DNA from: Sphingomonas guangdongensis
GTDB lineage: Bacteria > Pseudomonadota > Alphaproteobacteria > Sphingomonadales > Sphingomonadaceae
Direction: 5' to 3'
Length of the DNA: 64,000 nucleotides
NCBI RefSeq assembly: GCF_900199185.1
Contig: NZ_OBMI01000004.1
Location: forward strand, 1-64,000
Below are positions 61,285-64,000 of the stretch, one piece after another; within the stretch, counting starts at the first letter, position 1; every line of letters starts with the position of its first letter. The notes under the pieces were generated by a model. That model ran no database searches, was not told the origin of the DNA, and worked only from the letters and a program-made list of their open reading frames with translations. A program made the translations under genes and the position numbers.

Positions 61285-62025
61285 TCAGCCCGGCTTGCGA
61301 AACTTGTAGACGAACTGGTCGGCCTTGCCGCGGATGCTGGGATCGAAGACGATCTTCGTCTTCGGATCGGCCGGGTTGGCCCACATTCGGGTCTCGCCCG
61401 CAAAGGTGAAGCCCGCCGACTCGATCTCCGCGCGCACCGCCGCGCCCTCGGCGCGGTGCAGGCTGTCCGCGGCGGTGAAGCCGGCGCCCGCGGCGCTCGC
61501 ATTGTCGGCGACGATCAGCACGCCGCCGGGCTTGAGCGCCGCGAACAGCTTGCCCGCGACATATTCGCCGGTGTTGGCCGGTGCCATCTTCAGGTGGAGG
61601 TCGTGCCAGTTCTGCACGGTGACGATCGCGTCGAGCGGCTCGGGAAAGGTGAGCTCGGCGATGCCGGCGCGCAGCGCGACGACGTTGCCGCGGCCCTTCA
61701 CCGCCGCCTCCTGCTCGGTGCCGTAGGCGGCGCGGAAGGCGATGAACTCGGCGGGCTGGTAGGCGTAGACCTTCCCGGCCGGGCCGACGACGCCCGACAG
61801 GAGCCGCGTCCAGTAGCCGCCGCCCATGATATAGTCGGCGACCTTCATTCCCGGCGTGATCCCGGCGAAGGCGAGGAAGTCGGCCGGTTTGCGCGCCGCG
61901 TCACGCGCGGTGTCGGCGGGCGGGCGGGTCGCGTCGGCCAGGGCCGCCGCCACCTGCGGTGACGCCGCCTGCGCAGCGAGCGCGGCCGGTGCGGTCAGCA
62001 AAGCGATGGCGATCAATGGCTTCAC
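61285..62025 (-). CDS. Exported methyltransferase-fold protein
   Basis: 246 residues from GTG 62025, with GGGGAGAG upstream. A clear Sec signal (K-P-L-I-A-I-A-L-L-T-A-P-A-A-L-A-A-Q-A) precedes a class I methyltransferase-like domain: V-A-D-Y-I-M-G-G-G-Y-W-T-R-L-L where motif I is expected, then L-D-A-I-V-T-V-Q-N-W-H-D and L-K-P-G-G-V-L-I-V-A-D. S-adenosylmethionine is not known in the periplasm, so the domain may bind something else. It converges with the DUF885 gene. Confidence 0.8.
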   Translation of the reverse strand: MKPLIAIALLTAPAALAAQAASPQVAAALADATRPPADTARDAARKPADFLAFAGITPGMKVADYIMGGGYWTRLLSGVVGPAGKVYAYQPAEFIAFRAAYGTEQEAAVKGRGNVVALRAGIAELTFPEPLDAIVTVQNWHDLHLKMAPANTGEYVAGKLFAALKPGGVLIVADNASAAGAGFTAADSLHRAEGAAVRAEIESAGFTFAGETRMWANPADPKTKIVFDPSIRGKADQFVYKFRKPG

Positions 62026-62099
62026 GGCGACTCTCCCCGGACGACGCGGCGATGCTACGCGAGATTGCCCTGGACTCAATCGGTTCCTAGATCGCTTCG

Positions 62100-64000
62100 G
62101 TGATCGACCGGACTTCGCCCAACAGGTTCAACGAGGAAGCGGCCACCTATACGGTGCGCGGCTCCGACACGCCCGACCTGGCGGCGGGCGAGGCGGCGAT
62201 CCGCAACGTCGTACGAACGCTGCCGCTGAAGCCGGGCGTGTACCGGATGCAGGACGCCAAAGGCGACGTGCTCTACGTCGGGAAGGCGCGCGCGCTGAAG
62301 AGTCGGGTCAGCAACTACACCCAGGTCGCACGGCTCTCGAAACGGCTCCAGCGGATGGTCGCGCAGACGCGCTCGATGACGATCGTCACGACCAACAACG
62401 AGGCGGAGGCGCTGCTGCTGGAGGCGCAGCTGATCAAGCGCTACCGCCCGCCGTACAACGTGCTGCTGCGCGATGATAAGAGCTTCCCGTTCATCCTGCT
62501 GCGCGCCGACCACGACTTCCCGCGCATCCAGAAGCACCGCGGCGCCAGGCGGGCGAAGGGCGACTATTACGGCCCGTTCGCGAGCGCGGGGTCGGTCAAC
62601 AACACGCTCAACGCGCTTCAGAAGCTGTTCCTGCTTCGCTCCTGCACCGACGGCTTCTTCAAGACGCGCGATCGCCCGTGCCTGCTTTACCAGATCAAGC
62701 GCTGCTCGGCGCCGTGCGTCGGGCGGATCGACAAGGACGGCTACAGCGACCTGCTGGCCGACGCGCGCAAGTTCCTGGCGGGTAAGGCGACCGACGTTCA
62801 GGCCAAGCTGGGCGCTCAGATGCAGGCGGCGGCCGAGAACATGGACTTCGAGCTGGCCGCGGTGCTGCGCGACCGGCTGAAGGCGCTCACCTTCATCCAG
62901 GGCAGCCAGTTCATCAACGCCGAGGGCGTGGGCGACGCCGACATCTTCGCGCTGGCGAGCCACGAAGGCGTGATGGGCATCCAGGCGTTCTTCATTCGCG
63001 GCGGGCAGAATTGGGGGCACCGCAGCTTCTTCCCCGCGCACACCGGCGAGGTGCCGGAGGAAGAGGTGCTGCTGCAATTCCTGGCGCAGTTCTACGAGGA
63101 AGTTCCGCCGCCGCGCTCGATCCTGGTCGACCGCGAGCTGCCGGAGGCGGAGCTGCTGGGCGAGGCGCTGGGCGAGCGGGCCGGGCACAAGGTGGCGCTG
63201 TCGGTGCCGCAGCGGGGCACGCGCAAGCGGCTGATGGAGCAGGCCTGCCGCAACGCCAAGGAGGCCCTGGAGCGGCGGCTGGCGGAGTCGACCACCCAGG
63301 CGCGGCTCAACCGCGAGCTGGCCGAGCTGTTCGAGCTGGCCGAGCCGCCGCAGCGGATCGAGGTCTACGACAACAGCCACATCCAGGGCACCAACGCCCT
63401 GGGCGCGATGGTGGTCGCGGGGCCGGAGGGGTTCCGCAAGGGCCAGTACCGCAAGTGGAACATCAAGCAGGCGGCGACCGACGACGACTATGCGATGATG
63501 CGCGAGGTGCTCGGCCGCCGCTTTGCCCGCGCGCTGGACGAGAACCCCGACCGCGACGGCGACAGCTGGCCCGACCTGGTGCTGCTCGACGGCGGGCGCG
63601 GGCAGCTCAACGCCGCGAAGGCGGTGCTGGAGGATCTCGGCATCGAGGACGTGTGCTTGGTGGGCGTGGCGAAGGGCCCGCATCACGGGCGCGAGGGGCG
63701 GGAGGTGTTCCACCTGCTGGACGGGCGCGAGCTGACGCTGCCGGTCAACTCGCCACTGCTGTTCTACCTCCAGCGCCTGCGCGACGAGGTCCACCGCTTC
63801 GCGATCGGCGCGCACCGCGACAAGCGCGCTAAGGCGATCGGCGCGAGCCCGCTGGACGAGGTGCCCGGCATCGGTCCGGCGCGCAAGAAGGCGCTGCTGA
63901 TGCACTTCGGCACCGCGCGGGCGGTGCGGAATGCGAGCCTGGCCGACCTGCAGAAGGCGCCGGGGGTGAGTGCGGGCGTGGCGCAGCAGGTGTATGATTT
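62100..64000 (+). CDS. uvrC: Excinuclease ABC subunit C, 3' end cut by window
   Basis: 633 codons visible from GTG 62100; an in-frame TAG lies just upstream. GIY-YIG nuclease domain G-V-Y-R-M-Q-D with L-Y-V-G-K-A, the UVR helix pair (about 230-265) for UvrB binding, the RNase H-like 5' nuclease domain with Y-D-N-S-H and D-G-G-R-G, and the helix-hairpin-helix V-P-G-I-G-P-A-R-K. It makes both incisions in nucleotide excision repair. Only the last residues are missing. Confidence 0.97.
   Translation, partial: MIDRTSPNRFNEEAATYTVRGSDTPDLAAGEAAIRNVVRTLPLKPGVYRMQDAKGDVLYVGKARALKSRVSNYTQVARLSKRLQRMVAQTRSMTIVTTNNEAEALLLEAQLIKRYRPPYNVLLRDDKSFPFILLRADHDFPRIQKHRGARRAKGDYYGPFASAGSVNNTLNALQKLFLLRSCTDGFFKTRDRPCLLYQIKRCSAPCVGRIDKDGYSDLLADARKFLAGKATDVQAKLGAQMQAAAENMDFELAAVLRDRLKALTFIQGSQFINAEGVGDADIFALASHEGVMGIQAFFIRGGQNWGHRSFFPAHTGEVPEEEVLLQFLAQFYEEVPPPRSILVDRELPEAELLGEALGERAGHKVALSVPQRGTRKRLMEQACRNAKEALERRLAESTTQARLNRELAELFELAEPPQRIEVYDNSHIQGTNALGAMVVAGPEGFRKGQYRKWNIKQAATDDDYAMMREVLGRRFARALDENPDRDGDSWPDLVLLDGGRGQLNAAKAVLEDLGIEDVCLVGVAKGPHHGREGREVFHLLDGRELTLPVNSPLLFYLQRLRDEVHRFAIGAHRDKRAKAIGASPLDEVPGIGPARKKALLMHFGTARAVRNASLADLQKAPGVSAGVAQQVYD

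Noticed and set aside
62076-63905. 609-codon minus-strand open frame opposite uvrC
   Set aside because: Antisense shadow of a strongly recognised uvrC with GIY-YIG, UVR and helix-hairpin-helix parts.

Overview
The window is GC-rich, gene-dense chromosome from an alphaproteobacterium, most likely a sphingomonad (Sphingomonas or a close relative). Pointers are the NDUFA12-like complex I accessory protein beside a DUF2155 protein and aat, the tRNA-Trp/secE/nusG group, a double cold-shock-domain protein, the crtW/crtZ/crtX keto- and hydroxycarotenoid set, and many GTGA/ATGA stop-start overlaps. No rRNA and no CRISPR array was seen. The genus is inferred from gene content, not from a marker comparison.

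Layout. 1-4.9 kb: the end of a YnfA-like membrane protein, a CorA-type transporter, several small membrane or soluble unknowns, and a LysA-type decarboxylase. 5.2-8.4 kb: a tight four-gene operon (family 2 glycosyltransferase, acyl-CoA-dehydrogenase-like protein, PIG-L deacetylase, NodS-like methyltransferase) that looks like an uncharacterised small biosynthetic pathway. 8.5-10.5 kb: a YdbS/YdbT-type bacterial PH-domain pair, the second gene frameshifted. 10.7-12.5 kb: an XRE/MmyB regulator divergent from an SDR. 12.7-13.7 kb: nusG, secE, tRNA-Trp. 13.8-18.7 kb: a GGDEF-EAL protein, a fatty acyl-AMP ligase, recX. 18.7-29.9 kb: conserved core genes (double CSD, DUF192, NDUFA12, DUF2155, aat, MliC-like lipoprotein, M28 peptidase, deoxyinosine glycosylase, Mpo1-like, cysK, winged-helix membrane regulator, MFS transporter, PAS-like protein).

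30.08-40.80 kb: an integrated element in tRNA-Thr(CGT), bounded by a 50-bp direct repeat of the tRNA 3' part. It has a tyrosine integrase, an AlpA-like factor, a RepA/AAA ATPase, an HK97-type prohead protease and major capsid protein, a cell-wall-hydrolase-like tail protein, a stump of a tail protein, and unknown cargo genes. Terminase, portal, connectors, tape measure and lysis genes are absent, so it is a deleted prophage or a satellite-like element. One gene is preceded by paired inverted/complementary repeats resembling a C4/P4-type antisense immunity RNA region.

40.8-47.7 kb: a nitric-oxide and c-di-GMP signalling block: H-NOX sensor, GGDEF/EAL protein, a REC gene cut off at the element's right end, a membrane histidine kinase with a FixJ-like regulator and a single REC protein, and a PilZ protein. 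47.9-53.4 kb: a light/oxidative stress block: TspO, DUF393, DUF427 and class II photolyase in one overlapping operon, next to crtX and crtZ-crtW. 53.5-64 kb: a cation exchanger, the YbbA/YbbP-type ABC exporter divergent from a TesA-like esterase, a ZIP transporter, a DUF885 metallopeptidase-like protein, an exported methyltransferase-fold protein, and uvrC running off the right edge.
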